Source of the DNA: Ruegeria sp. HKCCA6707
Lineage (GTDB): Bacteria > Pseudomonadota > Alphaproteobacteria > Rhodobacterales > Rhodobacteraceae
Assembly: GCF_013033515.1 (NCBI RefSeq)
Contig: NZ_WQEG01000003.1
Span: forward strand, 310,001 to 374,000
Length of the DNA stretch: 64,000 bases
Reading direction: 5' to 3'
The translations under genes were made by a program, and so were the position numbers. The notes below the pieces were generated by a model. That model saw only the letters and a list, made by a program, of their open reading frames with translations. It searched no databases and was not told the origin of the DNA. This document shows, piece by piece, positions 9,323 to 16,972 of this stretch; position 1 is the first letter of the stretch, and each line of letters begins with the position of its first letter.

Positions 9323-9970
9323 ATGCCCCCTGAGCCTTCGCCCTTCGCCCCCTATTCCGATTTCATCACATCCACCGATGAGCTCGAAGCACTGGCCGGT
9401 CATCCGCTGCCGCAGATCGTCGCCAAAGAGATCCCAGCGCTGGACCAGATGTGCCGCGACTTCATTGCAGCTTCGGGGTTTTGTCTGATCGCAACCACCA
9501 ACCCGGATGGCTATGTCGATATTTCGCCCCGCGGCGACCCGCCTGGATTTGTGCATGTCATCTCGGACCAGCTGATCGCAATCCCGGATCGGCCCGGCAA
9601 CAAACGGATGGACACGTTCCACAACATCCTGCGCGATCCGCGTGCCGGGGTGATTTTTTTGGTTCCGGGCAAAATGGAAACGCTGCGCCTGCGCGGCACC
9701 GCGCGTCTGTGCAAAGACCCGGAGCTGCTGGCCCAAATGCAAGTCAATGGCAAAGCACCAAAGCTCGCCTTGCTGATCCATGTTCGATCTGTCTTTGCCC
9801 ATTGTCCAAAATGCGTCATCCGCGCGAATCTCTGGCAGCCTGAAAACTGGCCCGACACGTCCAGCCTGGCGGATATGAATGCCATGATGGTCAAGCACGC
9901 GCGGATTCAGTCCACCCCGGATGAGTGGTTCGAAAAGCTCAAAGAAGCAGGAGAGCTTGATCTGTATTGA
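9323..9970 (+). CDS. PPOX-class FMN-binding flavoprotein (MSMEG_1061-like)
   Basis: Predicted 215-residue split-barrel flavoprotein of the pyridoxamine-5'-phosphate-oxidase superfamily. Typical features are FCLIATTNPDGYVDISPRGD, LIAIPDRPGNKRMDTFHN, VIFLVPG.METLRLRGTARL and a C-terminal HCPKCVIRANLW. The last resembles the conserved Cys segment of the MSMEG_1061 subfamily. The substrate is unknown; relatives bind FMN or F420. GGAG precedes the ATG. It is probably monocistronic, after the glnA terminator. Confidence 0.85.
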   Translation: MPPEPSPFAPYSDFITSTDELEALAGHPLPQIVAKEIPALDQMCRDFIAASGFCLIATTNPDGYVDISPRGDPPGFVHVISDQLIAIPDRPGNKRMDTFHNILRDPRAGVIFLVPGKMETLRLRGTARLCKDPELLAQMQVNGKAPKLALLIHVRSVFAHCPKCVIRANLWQPENWPDTSSLADMNAMMVKHARIQSTPDEWFEKLKEAGELDLY

Positions 9971-9995
9971 AGACTGCTTGCGTTTGAACCTGTCC

Positions 9996-10026
9996 GGCCT
10001 AGGCTGACCTTGATGGCCTAGCCTGA
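9996..10026 (+). repeat. Short direct repeat before the MltB-like gene
   Basis: GGCCTAGGCTGA (9996-10007) recurs as GGCCTAGCCTGA (10015-10026) with one mismatch and a 19-base period, immediately ahead of the ribosome-binding site of the next gene. The halves are also partly self-complementary. Significance is unknown. Confidence 0.4.
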
Positions 10027-10037
10027 AAGGTAAAGAC

Positions 10038-10832
10038 ATGCTTCGATTGACCGCCGCGTTCGTTCTGGGGCTCGCCCTGACTTCCGCTGCTGCAGCTGCC
10101 CCCTGCGGTAACACCAGCGCGGGTTTCGAGGCCTGGAAAGCAGACTTCGCCAAGACCGCGAAACGCGCTGGTGTCAAACGCAAGGGGCTGCAGGCCCTGG
10201 CGCAGACCCAATACGCAACCCGCACCATCGCAGCCGACCGAAACCAGAAAAGCTTTAAATACTCGCTGGACAAGTTCATGCAGGTGCGCGGCGCAGACGC
10301 TATCGTGGCCCAAGGCCGCAAACGCAAGGCTCGCGACCCCGAATTCTACGCTGCCCTAGAGCGCCAATTTGGCGTCCCTTCAGGTGTGCTGATCGCCATT
10401 CACGGAATGGAAACAGGCTTTGGAAATTTCATGGGTGACAGCCCCGTCGTGTCATCAATCACGACGCTGGCCTATGATTGTCGCCGATCCGAGTTTTTTA
10501 TTCCCCATGCCATTGGGGCCCTGAAACTGGTTGACCAAGGTAGCATCACCATGGCCACAAAAGGGGCAAAACATGGCGAGTTGGGACACACGCAGTTCCT
10601 GCCCGGCAACGCCCTTACCTATGGTATCGACGCCACCGGAGATCGCGAAGTTGACTTCTACAATATGACCGATGCGCTGGCCTCAACAGCTAATTTCCTT
10701 CGCAAGAAAGGCTGGAAACCCGGTCGAGGCTATCAGCAAGGAGAGCCGAATTTTGCAGTGATCAAACAGTGGAATGCAGCGTCTGTCTATCAGCAGTCAA
10801 TTGCGATTATTGCGTGGCGAATCGATAACTAA
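10038..10832 (+). CDS. Lytic murein transglycosylase, MltB/SLT_2 type
   Basis: Exported peptidoglycan hydrolase of 264 residues forming 1,6-anhydromuramyl ends. It has a Sec signal peptide (about 1-20, ending SAAAAA), then the MltB core: the catalytic Glu in IHGMETGFGNFMGDSPVV, SITTLAYDCRRSEFF, and GELGHTQFLPGNALTYGIDATGDREVDFYN, here split by ordinary loops. Unlike E. coli MltB it has no lipobox and no C-terminal peptidoglycan-binding domain. AAAGG lies upstream of the ATG. It appears monocistronic. Confidence 0.9.
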   Translation: MLRLTAAFVLGLALTSAAAAAPCGNTSAGFEAWKADFAKTAKRAGVKRKGLQALAQTQYATRTIAADRNQKSFKYSLDKFMQVRGADAIVAQGRKRKARDPEFYAALERQFGVPSGVLIAIHGMETGFGNFMGDSPVVSSITTLAYDCRRSEFFIPHAIGALKLVDQGSITMATKGAKHGELGHTQFLPGNALTYGIDATGDREVDFYNMTDALASTANFLRKKGWKPGRGYQQGEPNFAVIKQWNAASVYQQSIAIIAWRIDN

Positions 10833-11038
10833 CACCCACATCCCGAAAAGGGTGGACAAGCCCCGTCTTGCCATCTTTTGGACACAACAATTTAATGAAA
10901 TCCAATGTTTCTTGGTTTCCAATGCGTAACCAATCCCTGATATTTCTCGATTTTTTCTTAAAGCGCCAAATTTTGCCCAAGTTCGCTCCTTATGGTTGCT
11001 GGTGAAAACGACCACTGCGGCGGAAAGAGGAAAAGTCT

Positions 11039-11944
11039 GTGACCTCAAAACACGACTATCACGGCGGCGTTCAATTTGACGGTGAAGCTAAGGATGCGCT
11101 GACACATTTCAGTGACATCGTTGCCGCAACGCTTGAGGACTATGGCTACCAGGTGGAACGCAAGGCGCAGCTGAGCGAGACCGAAGCCAGCATCGTGTCC
11201 AGCCAATACCTTGTGCGGCTGACGCTTGACTCGCTCCCGCAACATGCTGACCCCCGCTACCAACGCATGGACAATGCAGCCGGGTTGAAGACGCTTGAGC
11301 GTCAAAAGAGCAAACAGCCCGAGAACCGGCTCGCGCTGACTGTTACTCCGGTTTCGGCGATTTTGGACGACACTGAAGTCTCGGAACTGATGTTGGTCGT
11401 GATGCTCTACCGGATGATCGATATCTGTTCGACCCGTCGCATCGAATGGTTGTCGGAAAAGACCGTCTTAACAGCCGAGCAGTTCCTCAGCGCATTCGAC
11501 TCATTCGCACCACGCAGGCTGCGCGACAAGAAGCAGATTTTTGATGTGATCAGCGGCCCGTTTGCGGGTTTGAACATGGCAAACCATGAAGCCGATGTGG
11601 TGGCTTTTGCCGAACCAACTGCACGCCCGATCCAGCTGACAGATGACCAATTGCTCAGCATCGCCTTTCGCACTGAACCCGTCGATGGCGAGGGATCCGA
11701 GCAAGTCTTGGTAACCTGTGCGCCCGAGGAGCAACCCAGCGATATTCTGCGCCTGTCCAGCTGGGGCATGACCGGTGCGATTGCAAGCGTCTCGGCCCCG
11801 ATTGCATTGTCCCTGGCGGCGGTCAATCTGATCCGTGGTGAGGATTTCCGTCTGAACACGCAAGTCGTCGCTCTTACAGTGGCTCTTTTCGGGCTGAACA
11901 CCAGTGGCGCCATTGCCGGAGTGACTTCTGCTATCGGCTTTTGA
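11039..11944 (+). CDS. Hypothetical protein with two C-terminal hydrophobic segments
   Basis: I do not recognise this 301-residue protein. It starts at GTG with AAAGAGG upstream. Residues 1 to about 245 are soluble and charged, with a repeated-looking DDTEVSELMLVVMLYRMID helix and a Phe/Arg-rich middle. The end has two hydrophobic stretches, ISVSAPIALSLAAVNLI and TQVVALTVALFGLNTSGAI, suggesting a C-terminal membrane hairpin or tail anchor with the N-terminal part in the cytoplasm. It is monocistronic and shares a terminator with the convergent downstream gene. Confidence 0.75.
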   Translation: MTSKHDYHGGVQFDGEAKDALTHFSDIVAATLEDYGYQVERKAQLSETEASIVSSQYLVRLTLDSLPQHADPRYQRMDNAAGLKTLERQKSKQPENRLALTVTPVSAILDDTEVSELMLVVMLYRMIDICSTRRIEWLSEKTVLTAEQFLSAFDSFAPRRLRDKKQIFDVISGPFAGLNMANHEADVVAFAEPTARPIQLTDDQLLSIAFRTEPVDGEGSEQVLVTCAPEEQPSDILRLSSWGMTGAIASVSAPIALSLAAVNLIRGEDFRLNTQVVALTVALFGLNTSGAIAGVTSAIGF

Positions 11945-11975
11945 ACGAGACAACCCTAAGACCCTCCTAGGAAGG

Positions 11976-11997
11976 CCCCGTCATTTGGCGGGGTTTT
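11976..11997 (+). terminator. Terminator after the hypothetical gene
   Basis: Stem CCCCGT/GCGGGG (11976-11981 with 11988-11993, one G-U pair) with a 6-base loop, followed by TTTT. It runs into the 3' end of the convergent gene that stops at 11981, so the two genes share this boundary. Confidence 0.75.
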
Positions 11998-12727
11998 CCA
12001 TTTTGGGCAGGGTTTGAGCGTCCAGGACATAGGTGTGGATCGAAAAAACCACTGCGCGGGTTCTTGGCAAACGGAGTAGAACCTGCCGTTCGCTGCGCAG
12101 AAACCGAGCAGAGCCCCGATCCGTGATCTCGCGTGGATCGTTCACGCTGCGTGGCTGGTACAACTCAGCGTCGTGATACCAGAGGGCATTGAAGCGCCAT
12201 AACGGGCGGCCGGGCTGGATACCATCGAACAGCCGTTGGACTCGGCGGGCGATATTGGCGTCATAGGGATCAACTCGATCATGAATGCCGATCAAAGGGC
12301 GCATGAACTTCTCGGACAAGCACCAACTGGCCGGAAAGCATAGAATGGCTCCGGTCAGAACGTGTTCGTCACCCTGTTTCTGCAAGATACACAGATCTTC
12401 CTGCACCAGATGGCACAGCGTCTCTAGTGGCTTGGCGCGATCAATCCTGACCCGAACACCGTCCTGGCGCAGCGCATGATCCCCTGCATCAGGGTAATGT
12501 AGCGCCAGAGCCATTTCCAAAAGCTCTTGCGCGGGTTCAAATGCCTGCGCGTCCAACGCCAGAACATCCTTGCGATGATCTCGCAAAACCTCGGCCCTAC
12601 GGCGCATTTGCGCATCAAAGGCATCATCCCGACGCAGCCAATCATCTGCGTCAGCAGCGCCGATACCGGGGAGTGCGGTTTCAGTCAGCGGGTCATAGGG
12701 TATGGAGCTCTGCAAGATCGTAGTCAT
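11981..12727 (-). CDS. Heme-dependent oxidative N-demethylase-like protein (DUF3445)
   Basis: 248-residue member of the DUF3445 family, whose characterised member is a heme-dependent oxidative N-demethylase acting on dimethylamine. Supporting segments are CFPASWCLSEKFMRPL, IHDRVDPYDANIARRVQRL, LWRFNALWYHDAELYQP and FLRSERQVLLRLPRTRAVVF. This is near the size expected for the family. The substrate here is not proven. It is divergent from dddP across 123 bases that hold a perfect 7-bp dyad, so the two genes may be co-regulated. Methylated amines and DMSP are both abundant marine osmolyte products, which fits the neighbourhood. Confidence 0.8.
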   Translation of the reverse strand: MTTILQSSIPYDPLTETALPGIGAADADDWLRRDDAFDAQMRRRAEVLRDHRKDVLALDAQAFEPAQELLEMALALHYPDAGDHALRQDGVRVRIDRAKPLETLCHLVQEDLCILQKQGDEHVLTGAILCFPASWCLSEKFMRPLIGIHDRVDPYDANIARRVQRLFDGIQPGRPLWRFNALWYHDAELYQPRSVNDPREITDRGSARFLRSERQVLLRLPRTRAVVFSIHTYVLDAQTLPKMENPAK

Positions 12728-12782
12728 GCGCCCGCACTAGCAGCCTCACCCGGAAATGTCGGTAAAAAAGCGACGTCGGAAC

Positions 12783-12802
12783 GGTCGCAAACAACTGCGA
12801 CC
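12783..12802. promoter_or_regulatory. Perfect inverted repeat between the N-demethylase gene and dddP
   Basis: GGTCGCA (12783-12789) and TGCGACC (12796-12802) are exact inverted repeats with a 6-base centre, 20 bp in all. The dyad lies 48 bases before the dddP start and 55 bases from the divergent gene. The form suits a dimeric regulator acting on one or both promoters. No regulator gene is adjacent. Confidence 0.5.
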
Positions 12803-12850
12803 TGCAAAATTGCACCTTGCACAGTCATCTGGCAAGGATGGAGGCCCTAA

Positions 12851-14194
12851 GTGAACGTTCCATATCGCGACACGCGCAAGATTGACCCGACCAAAGGGGC
12901 AGCTCTGGGCGACGGCACACCAAATGACAATGACCGGATCGAGATCGGACCGACGCAGCTGGCGTTTTCTGAATGGGCCGCAGCCGGGCTTGAGCTGCCA
13001 AACCTGGAAACCATGCGCAAATATCGCTGGCAGCGCCTGACACAGGCCATTGTCGACCGAGGCTATGGTGGATTGCTGATCTTTGATCCGCTCAATATCC
13101 GCTATGCCACCGACAGCACCAATATGCAGCTGTGGAACACGCATAATCCGTTTCGCGCCGTTCTGCTTTGTGCTGATGGGTATATGGTGATCTGGGACTA
13201 TAAGAATTCGCCCTTTCTGTCCAAGTTCAACCCGCTGGTGCGCGAGCAGCGCTCGGGCGCGGACTTGTTCTATTTTGACCGTGGCGACAAGGTCGATGTT
13301 GCGGCTGATGTGTTCTCGAACGAGGTGCGCGTGCTGATCGACGAACATGGCGGCGGCAATAAACGCCTGGCGGTCGACAAGATCATGCTGCACGGCCTGC
13401 GCGCACTAGAGGCGCAGGGCTTTGAGATCATGGAAGGCGAGGAGCTGACGGAAAGGACCCGCGCCGTCAAAGGCCCGGACGAGATTCTGGCGATGCGCTG
13501 CGCCAGCCATGCCTGCGAAACCGCCGTGGCCGAAATGGAAAGTTTCGCCCGTGCGAATGTGGGGGATGGCAAAACCTCGGAAGATGACATCTGGGCCGTT
13601 CTACACGCCGAGAATATCAAGCGCGGAGGCGAATGGATCGAGACCCGCCTGCTGGCCTCGGGGCAGCGTACCAACCCATGGTTTCAGGAATGCGGCCCCC
13701 GGATCACACAGCAAAACGAGATCATTGCCTTTGATACCGACCTCATTGGATCATACGGCATATGTGTTGATATCTCACGCACCTGGTGGATCGGCGACCA
13801 AAAGCCTCGCCCCGACATGATCTATGCGATGCAGCACGCGCATGAGCACATCATGACCAACATGGAAATGCTGAAACCCGGTGTGATGATCCCCGAACTG
13901 ACTGCGAACAGCCATCGTTTGGACGACAAGTTTCAAGCGCAGAAATACGGCTGCCTGATGCACGGCGTTGGCCTGTGTGACGAATGGCCCCTGGTCGCCT
14001 ACCCTGACAAGGCGGTAGCCGGTTCATATGACTATCCGCTTGACCCCGGTATGGTATTGTGCGTCGAGGCAGCAGTGGGTGAGGTTGGCGGCGACTTCTC
14101 GATCAAGCTGGAAGATCAGGTCCTGATCACCGAAGACGGTTATGAGAACCTGACCAAATACCCGTTCGATGCGCAACTGATGGACACCGCTTAA
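12851..14194 (+). CDS. dddP: DMSP lyase DddP (M24 metallopeptidase-fold)
   Basis: Cleaves dimethylsulfoniopropionate to dimethyl sulfide and acrylate. The 447-residue protein has the creatinase/aminopeptidase P fold: an N-terminal domain to about 190 and the C-terminal pita-bread domain. Metal-site residues fall exactly at the positions I recall for the Ruegeria lacuscaerulensis enzyme: D295 and D297 (AFDTDLIG), D307 (CVDISRTWW), H371 (LMHGVGL), E406 (CVEAAVG) and E421 (KLEDQV). This agreement separates it from ordinary M24 peptidases. It starts at GTG with GGAGG 7 bases upstream. It is monocistronic or followed only by unrelated genes; no acrylate-use genes adjoin it. Confidence 0.95.
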   Translation: MNVPYRDTRKIDPTKGAALGDGTPNDNDRIEIGPTQLAFSEWAAAGLELPNLETMRKYRWQRLTQAIVDRGYGGLLIFDPLNIRYATDSTNMQLWNTHNPFRAVLLCADGYMVIWDYKNSPFLSKFNPLVREQRSGADLFYFDRGDKVDVAADVFSNEVRVLIDEHGGGNKRLAVDKIMLHGLRALEAQGFEIMEGEELTERTRAVKGPDEILAMRCASHACETAVAEMESFARANVGDGKTSEDDIWAVLHAENIKRGGEWIETRLLASGQRTNPWFQECGPRITQQNEIIAFDTDLIGSYGICVDISRTWWIGDQKPRPDMIYAMQHAHEHIMTNMEMLKPGVMIPELTANSHRLDDKFQAQKYGCLMHGVGLCDEWPLVAYPDKAVAGSYDYPLDPGMVLCVEAAVGEVGGDFSIKLEDQVLITEDGYENLTKYPFDAQLMDTA

Positions 14195-14197
14195 AAA

Positions 14198-14392
14198 CTA
14201 TTCGCTCTGCCCCCAACCTGACCTTCTGACATTGCCATGCCAGTCCTCATGCGTCGTCGCGGCGTTCTGGCCGGCCATATCACGTGGCCAGTTCTGCCCT
14301 AAGGCAAATCCAGCTGCTCCGGTCAGAAAAACCGCAAAGACAAGGCTTGGCTGAATGATGGGTTTGTGCGGGACACAAGGTGCGTGTGCCAT
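14198..14392 (-). CDS. Small single-pass membrane protein
   Basis: 64-residue ORF not assignable to a family. Residues about 16-30 form one hydrophobic segment (LVFAVFLTGAAGFALG) after a short His/Pro-containing N-terminus. The remainder is polar with Trp, Asn and His (HEDWHGNVRRSGWGQ). A GGAGG site 7 bases upstream of the ATG strongly supports this start; an upstream in-frame extension has none. It converges on dddP, with three bases between the stop codons. Confidence 0.65.
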   Translation of the reverse strand: MAHAPCVPHKPIIQPSLVFAVFLTGAAGFALGQNWPRDMAGQNAATTHEDWHGNVRRSGWGQSE

Positions 14393-14477
14393 TTTGGCCT
14401 CCGTTCGTGACTTATCTGTAAGCCCAATGTGGTTGCCGCCGAGAAATAATGAAAATGAATGTTTAATCGGAATTGAA

Positions 14478-14526
14478 TCACAAAATGTGATATATTGATC
14501 CAATGCTCCGCTGAACGGTTGGATCA
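14478..14526. promoter_or_regulatory. Two adjacent inverted repeats in a divergent promoter region
   Basis: TCACAAAATGTGA (14478-14490) is an exact 5-bp dyad with a 3-base centre. Immediately after it, TGATCCAA (14496-14503) and TTGGATCA (14519-14526) are perfect 8-bp arms. Both lie between the small membrane protein gene and the hydrolase-OsmC gene, in an A/T-rich stretch consistent with promoters and operators. No binding protein is identified. Confidence 0.4.
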
Positions 14527-14638
14527 TTCGAGACAAAGTTTCAGTCCCTCACCTTACCGTTACGGTTCTGACATAGGGGTTGAGCCGCTCCCCGTCAGCA
14601 CCCAGTATGGTTCCGCCTCCAAACACCAAGGATTCCCT

Positions 14639-15862
14639 ATGCCAACGGAACGCGTAACTTTTGCCGGACATGACGGCAGCCGACTTGCGGCCCGGTTAGA
14701 CCTGCCGGATGGGCCTGTCTTGGCCACTGCCCTGTTTGCCCATTGTTTTACATGCTCAAAGGATATCCCGGCGGCGCGGCGCATTTCGGCGCGTCTTGCA
14801 GCCATGGGAATTGCCATCTTGCGGTTCGACTTCACCGGGCTGGGGCATTCTGAAGGGGAGTTTGCGAATACGACCTTCACATCGAACGTCCAGGACCTGA
14901 CTGCAGCAGCTCAGTATCTGGCGGGGCGGAATATGGCACCTGCGCTGTTGATTGGTCATTCGCTTGGTGGGGCTGCGGTTTTACGGGCCCGTGCATCAAT
15001 CGAGTCGGTCAAGGCCGTTGTGACATTGGGCGCCCCGGCGGATCCCGGCCATGTCTCGCACCATTTCGAGGCCGCCCTCCCGGAAATCGAAAAGGATGGC
15101 AGTGCCGCAGTATCGCTCGGTGGTCGACCTTTCCGCATAGGCAAGGCCTTTGTCGACGATATCTCGGAAACCGCGCTAACGCCTGCGATTGCCAATCTGA
15201 ACGCAGCGCTTCTGATCCTGCATGCGCCGTTGGACTCCACGGTCAGCATCGACAATGCCAGCAGTATCTTCATGGCTGCTAAACATCCCAAAAGCTTTGT
15301 GACGCTGGATGACGCAGACCATTTGATCACGCGCATCGAAGACGCGAATTACGCAGCAGATGTGATCACCGCCTGGGTGTCACGCTATGTTAAGCTAAGC
15401 CCTCCCGCCCCACCGATCGGCGCGCCTGAGGGTGTTGTGCGCGTGACCGAAGCCGATCCCAGCGGATTTCTGCAGGACATCCAGTCCGGTCCCCACCATC
15501 ACGCCATAGCTGACGAGCCGGTGTCCTACGGAGGCACGGACCGAGGCATGTCGCCCTATGGCTTTGTATCCTCGGGCTTAGGCGCCTGCACGTCGATGAC
15601 CATCCGCATGTATGCACGGCGTAAGCGCTGGCCGCTGACCAGTGTCAGTGTGGATGTGTGTCACAACAAGGTACACGCACAGGACGCCGGTCTCGCCATC
15701 AACGAAGGCAAAGTGGACGTCTTTCGCCGCAAGATCCGATTGCAAGGTCCGCTGGACGATGCACAACGGGCCAAATTGATGGAGATCGCGGACAGATGTC
15801 CGGTACATCGCACCCTGGAAGGGACAGTTCAGATCACGACCGAACTATTGCCCACTGAATAG
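14639..15862 (+). CDS. Alpha/beta hydrolase fused to an OsmC-family domain
   Basis: 407-residue fusion. Residues 1 to about 255 are an alpha/beta hydrolase with the nucleophile elbow GHSLGGAAV, an acid in HAPLDSTV and a His in DDADHLI. Residues about 270-407 are an OsmC/Ohr-like domain with the two reactive Cys positions (LGACTSMTIRMYARR and DRCPVHRTLEG) that reduce organic hydroperoxides in this family. This architecture is widespread in proteobacteria. Likely role: detoxifying acyl or lipid peroxides, though the substrate is unknown. AAGGA precedes the ATG at 14639. The longer in-frame extension to 14495 crosses the promoter dyads and is unlikely. Confidence 0.9.
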   Translation: MPTERVTFAGHDGSRLAARLDLPDGPVLATALFAHCFTCSKDIPAARRISARLAAMGIAILRFDFTGLGHSEGEFANTTFTSNVQDLTAAAQYLAGRNMAPALLIGHSLGGAAVLRARASIESVKAVVTLGAPADPGHVSHHFEAALPEIEKDGSAAVSLGGRPFRIGKAFVDDISETALTPAIANLNAALLILHAPLDSTVSIDNASSIFMAAKHPKSFVTLDDADHLITRIEDANYAADVITAWVSRYVKLSPPAPPIGAPEGVVRVTEADPSGFLQDIQSGPHHHAIADEPVSYGGTDRGMSPYGFVSSGLGACTSMTIRMYARRKRWPLTSVSVDVCHNKVHAQDAGLAINEGKVDVFRRKIRLQGPLDDAQRAKLMEIADRCPVHRTLEGTVQITTELLPTE

Positions 15863-15899
15863 GTCTGCGCCACGGGCCCACCCCGCAGCGCAGTCAGAA

Positions 15900-16265
15900 C
15901 TATCTGCGCGGGCCAGGCCGGTGGATTGGCGGTCGCGCTGTGGGTGGGCGCGCAACTGGCGGGCGCGGTCGGGCCGGAGGCTTAGCGACAGGCGGTTTGG
16001 GACGCGCGGGCGGTTTCCCGGCAGGTGGGTTTGGTCTGGACGGTGGTTTGCCCGCAGGCGGATTGGGCCTGACTGGTCGATCAACATCGATATCCACATC
16101 GACATCGCGACGGTAATAGTCGTTCCAAAGCATCGAATCGTAGAACGGATCATAGCCGTAGCCGACGCCAAACCCGACAGCGACACCATCGCAACCAGAC
16201 AGAGCAAACGCCGAACCTCCCAGCCCCAGAGCCAGCACCGTTCGCTTAAGGATCGAATACGCCAT
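15900..16265 (-). CDS. Proline-rich repeat lipoprotein
   Basis: 121 residues. A lipoprotein signal ends in the lipobox ALSGC. A short Gly/Tyr/Asp-rich part (VGFGVGYGYD, DVDVDIDVD) follows, then a basic proline-rich tail built on near repeats of PNPPAGKPP and ARP.PPVA. Such tails often span or bind peptidoglycan, but no function is known. GGAGGG precedes the ATG and overlaps the stop codon of the upstream gene, so the two are translationally coupled. Confidence 0.7.
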   Translation of the reverse strand: MAYSILKRTVLALGLGGSAFALSGCDGVAVGFGVGYGYDPFYDSMLWNDYYRRDVDVDIDVDRPVRPNPPAGKPPSRPNPPAGKPPARPKPPVAKPPARPRPPVARPPTARPPIHRPGPRR

Positions 16266-16276
16266 TTGCTGCCCTC

Positions 16277-16837
16277 CTATCGCAGTGACCGGAAGGATTC
16301 GAACACGGCGTTCAAATCCTCAACATAGCCCGCATCGGCGCTGTCACGAAGGATGGCAACGCCAACAGCCACACGGTCGCGCGGAAGGTCGATCACGGTC
16401 GCGGTAAAGTTCACACCTCGCCCATCGCGCCGCCCGGTGCCGCGGATGATTTGAGCCGGCAATCCGCCAATGCGCTGACGCGTGTTGCTGCTCACCTGCG
16501 GGTCCTTGACCAGGAACTTGTCGATATCGCGCAGGTATTGGATCCCCCCATCGATCGTCGAAACACCTTCGGGCGAAATGAACCCGATCCAAGCCGCATC
16601 ATCGGTTACAGGCCGCATGCCCATGACCCGGGACACGCTGCGCGGGTCATTGCCGCTGGTGTCTTCAATCTCGCGTGGGCCACCGACCCGAAGCGCCCAG
16701 AAGTCAGGGACAATGAACTGGAACAACGGCGCGCCACCATCTGTATAGGTGACGGGAGTATCTGCGCTGGCAGGTACAGCGCTGCCCAGCAAAAGCGCAG
16801 TAAAAGCCCCAAGGGCGGAATTCTTAAGAAAGCGCAT
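16277..16837 (-). CDS. Exported protein of unknown function
   Basis: 186 residues with a Sec signal peptide (about 1-25, ending VPASA). The mature part is a compact, strand-rich sequence (FQFIVPDFWALRVGG, DDAAWIGFISPEG, GLPAQIIRGTGRRDGRGVNFTATVI) that resembles small periplasmic lipid- or stress-related proteins only in general character. I cannot name a family. It is first in a two-gene unit with the proline-rich lipoprotein and may act with it at the envelope. Confidence 0.7.
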   Translation of the reverse strand: MRFLKNSALGAFTALLLGSAVPASADTPVTYTDGGAPLFQFIVPDFWALRVGGPREIEDTSGNDPRSVSRVMGMRPVTDDAAWIGFISPEGVSTIDGGIQYLRDIDKFLVKDPQVSSNTRQRIGGLPAQIIRGTGRRDGRGVNFTATVIDLPRDRVAVGVAILRDSADAGYVEDLNAVFESFRSLR

Positions 16838-16917
16838 ATCTTAATAACCTGATGATTTCTCTGCCATCAGATTGGACGCGTATGCCCCTGTTTGTCCAGC
16901 CTGCAAACACGGGGCAC

Positions 16918-16950
16918 AAAAAACCCGCGACCGGAGATACCGACCGCGGG
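16918..16950 (-). terminator. Terminator of bioY
   Basis: On the minus strand an 11-bp stem (CCCGCG paired with CGCGGG, extended by inner pairs including two G-U) closes a 5-base loop and is followed by TTTTTT. It lies 23 bases past the bioY stop. Confidence 0.9.
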
Positions 16951-16972
16951 CTCTTGTCGAAATCCAGGGAAA

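Noticed and set aside
10797..11048. Minus-strand 83-codon frame between the MltB-like gene and the next gene
   Set aside because: It overlaps the promoter zone and the end of a known gene, has no ribosome site, and its sequence has no signal or family match.
16280..16300. GATTCGAAC, resembling a tRNA T-arm on the minus strand
   Set aside because: It lies within the 3' end of an exported-protein gene (the AVFESFRS codons), and no acceptor, D or anticodon stems can be formed around it.
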